From Penium margaritaceum (taxonomy: Eukaryota > Streptophyta > Zygnematophyceae > Desmidiales > Peniaceae), in the NCBI GenBank assembly GCA_023375785.1, contig SZWC01004800.1, forward strand, positions 116,263 to 166,559: a DNA stretch of 50,297 bases, in the 5' to 3' direction. Positions 41,326 through 50,297 of this stretch are shown in pieces. Numbering within the stretch: the stretch's first letter is position 1; each line of letters begins with the position of its first letter. Below the pieces are notes generated by a model. That model did not search any database. It had not been told where the DNA came from and saw only the letters and a list, made by a program, of their open reading frames with translations. The position numbers and the translations under genes were made by a program.

Positions 41326-42384
41326 TCGTGTTGCGCAGTACAAGACAACGAGACAAGAAGAAATCGAGACATGCGATATTCAGACCAGTCTCGATCTCAA
41401 CTTAACACCATTAATGATACCGTACAAGTACCACAAAACATAGACTGGTACCGCAGTACCAAGATACCGCACTACAAAACCGCGTTATACCGTGGAATTA
41501 GTAGTACTACTGCCATCCCTGCATTGGAACTTAAAGATAGGCTTTCTTGATAGTATCAACCGTAGCTGGCGTTGTCACTGAATTTTTCAAATTCATTTAC
41601 TCCGAAAGACCATTTTCTCGGTTACTTTGCACTTGGTTGACCTTCACTCAGCTATGTTGTGATTTGCACGTGCAATGTCTCACTAACATGTACTATAACC
41701 TCTCGGCTCCTGTAAATGCTCTTGCAAATGACTGACTCGGCAGACGTTGGCGACGGCGGGCATTGAGCGATGGTGGGAACGTCGCACCGGTCTGAGAGGC
41801 GTGGCTCCCGTCTCCTTGTGTGGAGTCCCACTTGGCAGTAGTGCACGGCCAGCTCTATCAAAAGAAGCCACCAACAGTCATGGATGTTTGTTCTTGGTAG
41901 CACATAGAATGTCTAAGCTTAGGCAGCTATAAATCCCATCTCTGGTTTTTTCCAGCTAACTCTGACTATATCAGTACGTTCACATTGTGCATGTTTTGGA
42001 ATGGTCCACTCTTAAAGGAAAATGGACAACACCTCGGCTTGGGGCTGTGGGTCCTCTGGCAGGGCTCGTCGAGAAAACCCCACAGGCCTCAAAATAGAGC
42101 ATTTTTGTGACTGGCTGGTAGATTGAAAAACAAGCCTCACAGAGGTGATGGCCTTGGTTAGTGTGGGAAGGGATTCACACCACACCTCATTCTTCCTGTC
42201 AACTCTGTCATTACTCTTTTCAGCTACAGTTGTGGTGCTAGGTGCATGTTTCCCCTTTCAAAAGTCGAGCAGCTAGCGCTGCTCAGGCGCTTAGTCTGGA
42301 TGCAGTATGCCACACACTTTTGTCGATGTCTCTGAGGTGGCAAAAAATGGTCCTGTTCAGAAAAGCGTAACATACATTCCATTC
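41326..42384. other. Unassigned; possible decayed LTR at the right end
   Basis: TACCGCAGTAC-like words occur near 41450-41500. CTATAAATCC is near 41928. If the next feature is a PBS, an LTR should end at 42384, but I cannot find its partner in the window. Confidence 0.35.
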
Positions 42385-42397
42385 TGGCATCAGAGCC
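42385..42397 (+). other. PBS-like site
   Basis: TGGCATCAGAGCC differs by one base from the initiator-Met PBS. It lies upstream of the E5 gag on the same strand, so it could be its PBS. No LTR boundary confirms it. Confidence 0.4.
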
Positions 42398-42403
42398 AGA
42401 GCT

Positions 42404-42535
42404 GTAGCGTGCAACCGACGCCACGTAGATCCAACAAGGGTCCCTGGCCTATGGATGGTTGGAAAGGATGGCTTGAGGGTCGGGGACCATCAAGCACAGC
42501 AGTTTTGGCCTAGTCGGCCAAGGATTCCGTCCAAC
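42404..42535 (+). repeat. Dispersed repeat, copy B (inverted match at 8583-8722)
   Basis: Matches the reverse complement of the copy near 8650, including GATGGTTGGA and GTTTTGGCCTA. Located just after the PBS-like site, as expected for leader sequence. Confidence 0.6.
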
Positions 42536-43039
42536 CTGCTATAACAGCATAGCAGATGCTGTAGACTGGGTAGAAGCAACGGCATACAGGTGCCACTCAA
42601 CGTTGGCAGACCTCCATATGCACTAGTGGAGGGGAAGCGCTACTGGAATTTTTCTCAGGAGAGTTATCCTCGCCTGGTGGCGGCTTCAAAATGCTTCACA
42701 CATGGGGGAAAATGTTGCCACTATTCTTTTGCGGCATTTTCCCCACAACGGTGGTAGCGTAGGTGACACAAAGTGGCCCAACGTCAACGGTGGAGCCAAC
42801 TCACATGGCAACGGCACCACCACGTACCAAGGAAGTTTCTCAATTCATTCTCCAATTTTTTACTTAACCTCTTCCTCCATCTTCAGCTGGCATACTCTCT
42901 CTACCAAGTATAACCACATCAGCAACTACGGAATCAGCGCCGCCAAGCCCTAAAACCAAAGAAGTAGGAAAGAAAAAAGGAGAAAAATATCTTGGAACCT
43001 TGCTTGCGCTCTCACTGCCTGTCACACGACAAGAGGAAC

Positions 43040-43260
43040 AGCAGCAAGGCAGCTGTAGAAGTGCAAAACTGTAGCAGCAAAACAGTAGCAACAACCACGT
43101 AGCTGCTAGAGCAGTGCAAAGCAGCATGTGCATCAATGTTGCGATGGTAATGGTAGTAGCAGTAACAACAATAGTAGCGCCAGTAGGAGTAGCAGCAGTA
43201 GCAACAGTAGTAGTAGTAGCTCCAAGCGATTGGAGTAGCAACACGTAGCAGAAGTGACAA
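43040..43260. repeat. Degenerate AGC/AGT trinucleotide tract
   Basis: Triplet-rich tract like those in the leaders of E1, E3 and NE. It lies upstream of the E5 gag, so it may be leader. Confidence 0.75.
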
Positions 43261-43597
43261 CAGTAGCATAAGGCGATGGTACCAGCAGCTCCGTGTTAGT
43301 AAGAAACAAAAGAAACGCCTAAACAGGTGTCGAGAAGCTACGCAAAAGCTACGAGTGCTTCCACGCAGCTCCAACAGGTTGTTGGCCACCTACCAACATA
43401 ACGTTTTTGGAGCATGTCAGTAAAATCCCTGAGAGGGGTACCCAACAAATTATTTGGTATAATTGAAAGAATACAAAAGGCCATGTTTTGGTCCTTGTTT
43501 CAAGTTTTTCAGAAACGTGGTTACTGGATGTTTTTGACAACTTTCACGGTCCTCAAGTAGAAAACACAATTTTAGGCAGCATCCACTGCCCAGTACC

Positions 43598-44700
43598 ATG
43601 GCCAAACATGGTACTGCTGATGCGACGCAGTCGACCTCTGCTTACCCGATATCGCCATCTAACTTGGTCGGTGCTCTTCAGCTGCAGGCTGATGACTTGT
43701 ACAAACTTCTAGCCACATTACTGCCTGTCCAGACAGGTACATCCATTCAGCTGCCTCTCCTTGGCCAGTCCGGTCCGACGGCTTTGCTGTAGTACAGACT
43801 ACAGCTTATGAGCAGCAGCTATAGTTGGTGTCCAATGTCCTAGGCTCTCAGCCAGCACTCAACGCATGCTAAATGATTTTGGGACACCACTATCCCACCT
43901 TCAGGTAGGAGAGTTTGCGACTTGGAAGCTATTGTCTTGCCTCTGGGCTCAGGGTAAGGGTCTTTGGCCTTACTACACCCTGAAGTATGACCCCAAGTAG
44001 TTGTTTGACGTATGCCATGGAGGTAGGTCCCACGTCTTCGTCACACCAAAGAGAAATTGTAGTGACCTCGAGCCCTTCCTTGGCAATGTTACTGCTGGCA
44101 CTGATCCTCACCCTTGTGAGACATGGAGTGTCCTCACACGTCCCTACCATGCTTCTAGCCAGGCCATCGTCAATCACCTTCTACAAACCTTCAACAACCC
44201 CAAGATGGGTGACTTTGAGTCTGTCACCACCTATTTCTGCAGTGCATAGGATCTTCTTTGCTAGCTCGGCAAGATTATTCCACCTCCGTCAGCTCATCTC
44301 TTCACCATCAAGAATGGTGCAACTATGGACTACGTAAACACCGTCGTTAACTTCGACCTCAAGATCCTGGATGTCATTGCATCAACCTCAAGGTTATTTT
44401 GATGTGCTGGTTCTATTTCCGGTGCTTAAATTGGGAGGAATTGATTTAGGATACTCACATGCAGCATAGAGATACAGAGGCATTTGCAGCAGTCATCTCT
44501 ACCTCTTCTACACCTCCATCAGACGGGACCTTTTGTGCCGCCGGAGCCACGCATGGTGCTGGTTGCGACAAGGAGGAAATGGGAGGAAGGGGAAGAGCAA
44601 GACCCAAGAGCCATCCGATGGTAGCTTCTCCCGTGGAATCTCTCTTACCAGCCACAAGTGTGGCATCTTGGGTCATGGCGGCTACACCTGTCCATCATCT
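43598..44700 (+). pseudogene. gag: E5 copia Gag, different lineage
   Basis: Starts MAKHGTADATQSTSAYPIS. After a frameshift near 43790 it continues with FATWKLLSCLWAQGKGLWPYY, ETWSVLTRPYHASSQAIVNH, LLQTFNNPKMGDFESVTTYF and a knuckle SHKCGILGHGGYTC near 44650 (CX2CX4HX4C with the first Cys changed to Ser). TAG at 43999, 44247 and shortly after (FCSA-TAG-DLLC-TAG-LGK) fall at plausible Gln positions. The arrangement is that of UBN2-type copia Gag. It runs directly into E4, which lies on the other strand, so no pol follows. Confidence 0.65.
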
Positions 44701-46110
44701 ACTGGTGATTCTCGTGTTGTGAGCGCCATGCATCGTAAGGGTGAGCTCCTGCTGCGGCATGCCCAGCTCCCCCAGCAACCTGCGGAGCCAAACCGCCTCC
44801 TTGACCACCTCGGCCAGCGCGATGTACTCTGCTTCCACAATGGAGGTGGCGATGCAATCCTGCTTCTTGCTGCACCACAAGATCGCTACACCAGTGAGGA
44901 AGAGCACGTAGCCAGATGTGGAATTCCGCTTGTCCACATCACCAGCGTAGTCTACATTGGTCTAGCACACCAGACGCAAGTGGTCCGCCGGCCCCTTGCC
45001 GTCGAACCTCAAGCTCATATGCCGCATCACCTGCAGGTAGCGGAGGATGCGCTTGACCGCCTTCTAGTGTAGTGGCCCTGGATCGGACACGTACCTGCTC
45101 ACTTGGCCCACCTCATAGGCCAGGTCTGGTCGAGTCGTCACCATGGCGTACATGAGGCTGTCCACCACCGATTGGTAGGGCACCCCAACCATATCTTCCC
45201 ACTCTCCTTTTGTTTGTTGCGTCATTGCCGTACTCAGTTCACAGGTCGTGGAGACCAGACTGCCAACTGGTTTGCATTCCTCCATGCTGTACTGCTTGAG
45301 CACCTTGGCCACGTATTTGGCCTGCCCCAGCTCAAGCGTGCGCACCCTCCGGTTCCATGTGATGCTTACCCCAAGGTAGTACTCTAGCTCCCCCATGTCC
45401 GACACCTGCAATCTGCTGGTCAGCTGCTCTTTCAGTCACTATAGGCTCAGCAGATCCATCGAGCACAAAATTAGGTCGTCCACATAGAGTGCGATGATGT
45501 GATGGAGCTGCTTGTCGCACCGCACGTGCACACTGTGATCCGCCTCACACGCTTGAATTTGAGTTGTACCATGAAGTTTTCCATCTGTTGGTACCAGCAT
45601 CTGGGCGATTGTTTTAACCCATAGAAGAACTTCTACAGCTTGCACACCTTATCCTCCTACGTCTCCACCCCCTCTGGCACCTCCATATAGATCTCTTTGT
45701 CTATGATGCCGTTGAGGAAGGCCATTTTTACGTCCATTTGGTGGAGCTCCATGTCCTTTCCGGCCGCCATTGTAAGGATCGCTCGGATGCTTATGAACTT
45801 GGCAACGAGAGCAAACGTCTCATCGTAGTACTTGCCCTTATGCTGTGTGTATCCCTTTGCCACCAGCCGCGCCTTGTATTTTTCAACCACAGTTTTCTTT
45901 GTGAACTTGGTCTTAAAGAGCCACTTTGAGCTGATGACCTTGGCATCTTTTGGCCTGTCAACCAGCTCCCATGTGTCATTTCTGTAATGGACGCCAACTT
46001 TGATTTGATGGCTGCGTCCCATTGATCCCCTCCGGGTCGTGCAAGTGCCTCTTGCATGGTATTCAACTCCATTGATGTAGCCAGCATGCACCGCGTCATG
46101 CCGATCCATC
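44695..46110 (-). pseudogene. pol: E4 reverse transcriptase and RNase H
   Basis: RT start WELVDRPKDAKVISSKWLFK, KARLVAKGYTQ, ELHQMDVKMAFLNG, polymerase motif LYVDDLILCS (intact), GELEYYLGVSI, then RNase H DYAGDVDKRNSTSGYV, SKKQDCIATS and AEYIALAEVVKEAVWLRRLL. Stops: TAG 45657, TAG 45633 (KL-TAG-KFFYGLKQ), one or two near 45436, TAG 45064 (Trp in most copia elements) and another before DYAGD. At least one frameshift lies between 45657 and 45439. Confidence 0.8.
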
Positions 46111-46381
46111 GATCAATGCTTGCGTCTAAGCGCTTCCCCTCTTTTCACTGCCTCCCGCTGCGGCGCGACAGTTTTGGTAGCGCATCGCCGCTCTACTACG
46201 ATCCCTCTGACTCAGCACGCTCTGGTGAATTATCAACTGGATGGATCCCCGAGGATGTCTCTCGCTCCAGCAAAACATGGCCTGAACAAACGGCGCGTCC
46301 GGAGGATTTTCCATTGATGCCCGATGCACACTCTGTCGGGAGTGCGCGCCTTGGCACCCTCGGTGCCTTATCCGTCAGATC

Positions 46382-47620
46382 CTACTGGTGGATCTCCTTA
46401 TCAGCTTGGTCATCATTGGAGTCCTCCATGACGGTTGCCACCGCTGGTGCAACGTTGCGCTCTGATGCCGCATCCTCAACTTCGATGTCTGCCGGCTCCT
46501 TCTCATAGTCAAGGAGCTGGAACCACTCCCCCCTCTTAGGCGAGTCCACCACACCCACGTCATTGCTGCCGATGTGGCTCTGCTGCTCGTCGAAATCAAC
46601 GTCTCGGCTACGGATTACCTCCTCCTTGTGCATTTCGTAGAGCCTGTACGCCTTATGCGTGCTCTCATTTCCAAGGAAGAGAAACAACTTTGCCCGCGAC
46701 TTTAGCTTGCTGTCACGCCTCTGTGCAGCCTTCACCATCGCATGGGCCTTGCAACCGAATAATTTCAGGTGTGCCACACTTGGCTTGAGCCTGCTCCAAA
46801 CCTCCTACGGCGTCTTCCAACCACTTTTCCCCTTCGGCACCATTGTAGGAGTAAGGTTGATGATGTAGCTTGCTGTCCGGAAGCTTTGCGGCAATTGTGC
46901 ATCCACCAACATGGTTCGTACCATGTTCAGCAGCGTCTGGTTTACCCGCTCCGCCACGCCATTTGACTGAGGCAAATACGGCATAGTTTTTTCCCATTTC
47001 ATCCCGTGCTACTTCATCCATCCGCTACAACCCACGTACTCTCTAGCGTTGTCGCTGCCTAGCACTCTGACCTTCCGGTCAGTCTGCCTCTCCAATGCGC
47101 CAACATACACCTTCAACCGGTCCAGGATCTCGCCTTTCCGCTTCTTGAAACACACGTAGAGTTTTCTGCTGTAGTCATCTATGAAGGTGATAAAGTAATG
47201 CGTACCGCTCTTTGACGTCATCTTGAATGGTCCGCACACGTCACTATGCATGACCTCTAGCAGGTTTTAGGCGCGATTCACGTTCTCGTTGAACGGTTTC
47301 TGCCACGCCTTATCCAAAATGAAAGGCTCACACTTTTTCTGCTTTGTCGCATCTGTCGCCTCTTCCGCACCGTCAATGATGAGGTCACGTACCAACTCAC
47401 GCTTTGCCATCTCTTTCACGAGAATGGGTGAGGAATGCCCCAGTCATTGATGCCAGAGCTCCAGATCATCTCCCCCTCCTTTGGCCAGGTTGATGGTGCG
47501 TTCCTGCAAGTCTGCTGAATTGTCGCCGTGAGGATCACCTTGGTCTCCATGATGTAGAGGCCTCCCTCGCGCTTAGCCTCTAGCACGGGCGCGCTGCCAC
47601 CGTCCTTCCACACGACTCCC
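46382..47620 (-). pseudogene. pol: E4 integrase
   Basis: WHQ-TGA-LGH (Arg expected in copia), a C..C remnant, VMHSDVCGPFK, FIDDYSRKLYV, LGSDNAREYVG, LPQSNGVAERVNQTLLNMV (D, D, E present) and the C-terminal block HLKLFGCKAHAMV with RDVDFDEQ. Includes TAA before NLLEV. An acidic linker rich in Glu/Asp follows (46382-46600). Confidence 0.8.
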
Positions 47621-48696
47621 CCTTTCTCCTGAAGAGAACCTTGTACCCCTTCTCCGTCAGGCGGCTGACACTAAGAATGTCAGTCAAGCCGGGTACATGC
47701 TGCACGTCCTTCATGACGCACTACAACCGCTTCCCACCAGCCACCACCTCCATGTGAACGTCTGCTTGGCCAGCCGCCGGTTGACCTTGTCGTTCGCGAC
47801 CACCATGGATTTGCTGGACTTGGTGTAGTTGATGAACCCAACCTTCTTGATCTGGGTATGCTCCTCCGCTCTGGAGTCAAGGCATTGCCGGTTAGCCTTC
47901 TTGAGGTAATGGTTTTGAGTGTCATTGAGGAGCGCCTTCTTGCCTTTGGTGCCCTTACCGCCGGCCTTTGCCTCCTCGGTGCACTCACGGGCTCAGTGAC
48001 CCTCCTTGCCGCAGTTACGACGCGCACCCTTCTTGACGCCCTTCTTGCCACCGCCATGTCCGCCACCTCCCTTGGCCTTACTTCCAACACCACGTGTTTT
48101 GGTGATGAGGGCTGACGAGGAAGACGAGGACTCCTCGCAGCTCAGTCGTTGTGCCTCGTTGCGGATGTACTGTATGACTGTGCCATGTATGAGCTTGTCC
48201 TCTGCACATCCTTCCAAGATGATAGTGAGAGGGTTCCAACTATCTGGAAGGGCCACGAGGAGGACCATCGCCTGTAGCTGCGTTTTGATCTTCCACTCCA
48301 TGCTGTTGCTTTGTGAGGTGAGCGACATGATCTGCTGCATTACGGAGATGACATCATCTCCCTCCTCGATTTTCACTATTAGAAGTCACTTCATTGCGAA
48401 TATTTTGTTCACCAGCAACTCGGATTGATGGATGGCGCAGAGGTTTTGCTAAGCCTCAGCTGCCAACTTGCAGCCCTAGAAGTACCCCCACTGTGACTCG
48501 ACCGTCCTAGACACCAGCAGCATGAGTGCCTCCGTGTTCTTCTTTGCAAAGACCTCCTTCTACAATTCCATTGCCGTTGCTTCATTGAGGACTTCCGTTC
48601 TGTTCATGACCTCCAGCAGCCCCTTATGCGCAAGGTGCAGCTCAAAGTGCCACCTCCATAGCCTGTAGCCAGGGCCACCTGCATAATTCTTCATGG
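47621..48696 (-). pseudogene. gag: E4 Gag and protease remnant
   Basis: Gag starts near 48694 (MKNYAGGPGYRLW, WHFELHLAHKGLLEVMNRTE), followed by VKIEEGDDVISVMQQIMSL, LVALPDSWNPLTIILEGC and the knuckle RRNCGKEGH-TGA-ARECTE (first Cys changed to Arg, Trp codon changed to TGA). The protease region CLDSRAEEHTQIKK shows DSR instead of DSG. Stops in Gag: three TAG between 48600 and 48440, and TGA at about 48387. Inactive on several counts. Confidence 0.75.
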
Positions 48697-50297
48697 GTTG
48701 CGTCTCCTTCTATGCCATTTGTGTAGTCTTTAACTCCGGGACCTCAGATCTTGACCGCGATGTTGTCCTCGACGACGATCCTGTCCGTTGCAAAAGCCGT
48801 GAGCGATTTGTAAACCGGTCAGGGCCGGGGGCCCATAACCCTTTGTCAGGAAAGTGGCCCATGGGTGGAGGCAACTCCAACGTGCCCCAACAGGTCTGCA
48901 CTTGGTGTTTACGGCTTTCGCTGTTTTGGCGTGTGGTTCTGAATCTAAGCATGAGCTTTGTTGTCGCCTCACGCTATGTTTACAATAGTGGAAGACAAAT
49001 GTGAGACAGTCACTTTTGTAAAGGGAGTAAAGATATTTTGTATTAGTTGTTTAACATGGACATGACCTCAATATTCATAGGGCGAGTCATGAGCTCTCCA
49101 ATGCACCAAACCGTGCCCGATTCGGATCAACTTAGCTCCCACTATGTCAGTTGAAGCAGAACACCCCAAACCAGCCGCTCAGTCGGCGGCGCTCACCACG
49201 TCGCCCGCCGAGGCGCCCTCACACATCAAGGACCCATCAAAACGCCATTCCATAGGCGCATATGTCCCTACGTGTAGTGGGAGTGCCCCTCGCACCTTTG
49301 GGGTCTGTTTTGATGAGCTAATCATCGTGTTTGGTGATGGGGAATGATGTAGTTTGAAACCTATTCGCGGACCTGCAGTCGGAATTTCAACAGTCCCTGA
49401 GTAACAAACTGTACTACTGAGTTTCGGACTCCAAGCCAAGATTTTGGCTAAGGACCTCAGTAACAAAACTACACCAATGAAATCTGGCGAATCATCCACC
49501 AGACGCCTCGGCAGCCCTTCCGGAGCAAAATCCCAAGATGGAACTTTGTTACTCGTTCTGGTCAAGTATTGACCGGAAGTTGAACCACGGCCAGCTCCCA
49601 GAGCCACCACGCACACCCCAACTTTGGAAGCCCATATCTCCCTCGTTACTTGTCCGATTTTGGCTAAACAACTTTAACTGGATTGAGCAACTCGTCAAAC
49701 TTTTGGGGCAATTCCCCATTTTGGGATCCGAGTAATCCTCCATTTTAGTATCAGCCTTCTCTTTGAATCAGCACTCCCAAGGTGTGACTGACTTAGGCAG
49801 CGGACTTTTTGGAACACGGTTCCACGTCCAAGGGATACATTTGTCAGTCTCTTCCCAGATCCCAAAGGACAGGCCAGAATCAGCAATCAGTAAGTGTAAT
49901 GCATCACCATTTTTACAAATAATGTATATCTCTCAACATTGCTCCGATCTTGGTCCGAAGATACCCATGGAAATATCTCACTGTCAACATGTCACTTTCC
50001 AAATTTCAGATAAGTTCAATGGCTGGGTTTGAAGAAATTCGCCTAGTTCATAACCCAACCAGCCAAGATGTGGCATACTTGGTGGTTGGAGCTCAGCATG
50101 GTCAAAATAGAAAGAGGGCCGGAAGAGAGGTTGCCACTCTCTCCCCGACCCTCCTGCCTACTCTACCTATTATCTACTTTGTCCTGTGCTGCTGATGTGG
50201 TCATTTTTTCCTAGCATGATCTCCCTACGGACCGTACTGAGTCACCTTCCGCAGCCACTTCAATGTGTACTTGTTCATCAACATTGCACTGCAGATG
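48697..50297. other. Unassigned right end
   Basis: No recognised gene or TE protein. GTGCCCCAACA at about 48882-48892 could be the outer end of a short - strand LTR of E4 (TGTTGGGGC), but no partner is seen. Two imperfect copies of AGTAACAAA(A)CT.TAC lie near 49400 and 49460. Confidence 0.4.

Larger units (their letters stand above)
44695..48696 (-). mobile_element. Ty1/copia element E4, 3'-truncated
   Basis: On the - strand gag, protease, integrase, RT and RNase H follow each other in copia order, from another lineage than E1-E3 (HSDVCGPF and IDDYSRKLYV type integrase). RNase H is cut shortly after the ELGMPQQ block at the junction with E5 gag. No LTR was identified on either side. Confidence 0.8.

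Noticed and set aside
40824..41550. Two near-identical proteins in tandem
   Set aside because: The second copy is created by the exact duplication around the N at 41064, probably an assembly artefact.

Overview
The window is a piece of a large, repeat-dense eukaryotic nuclear genome, most likely from the green lineage (streptophyte alga, other green alga or plant). This rests on several Ty1/copia LTR retrotransposons primed by the initiator-Met-tRNA type site TGGTATCAGAGC, a Mutator-like (MULE) transposase with a GT-AG intron, and abundant minisatellites. I recognise no complete host gene. The species guess is weak.

Layout. (1) 59-7462: copia element E1, with 5' LTR, CCGCGG-rich leader and gag-protease-integrase on +, followed by its RT-RNase H half in inverted orientation and ending at a double palindrome (7463-7539). 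(2) 7540-9143: no TE proteins; one possible spliced exon, a dispersed repeat and a 30-bp minisatellite. (3) 9144-23828: full-length copia element E2 (+), split by nested LTR element NE (11047-17548, - strand, 668-bp LTRs, perfect GACTC target-site duplication). NE has no recognisable pol but carries one long decayed reading frame. (4) 23910-32314: a solo LTR (TSD GGTAT/GGTAC) split by full-length copia element E3 (24370-32126, - strand, TSD ATGCC/ATTCC). (5) 32576-33804: remnant of an E1-like element (LTR, PBS, leader, LTR tail). (6) 33850-36300: broken MULE transposase gene. (7) 37072-39640: a 32-bp-period minisatellite, then a diverged tandem duplication of about 1040 bp, each copy ending in a 30-bp-period array of the family also seen at 8893-9060. 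(8) 39640-43597: mostly unassigned, with GTCTCG and GTACCGCGGTAC motifs, trinucleotide repeats and a PBS-like site. (9) 43598-44700: gag of another copia lineage (E5, +), abutting E4 (44695-48696, - strand), a fourth copia lineage. (10) 48700-50297: unassigned.

Most striking signal: in-frame stops in these TE frames are mostly TAG (some TAA), repeatedly where sibling elements have Gln (CAG) or inside poly-Gln runs, while the pol frames of E1, E2 and E3 all terminate in TGA. The E1 frame 1664-5608 has nine internal stops (8 TAG, 1 TAA, no TGA) and no frameshift that I can see. This fits either decay by CAG to TAG deamination (CHG methylation) or UAR read as Gln, as known in some ulvophycean algae. 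Some TGA and Trp-to-TAG cases argue that at least part of it is decay. The two N positions (636, 41064) are each flanked by exact direct duplications that look like assembly joins.
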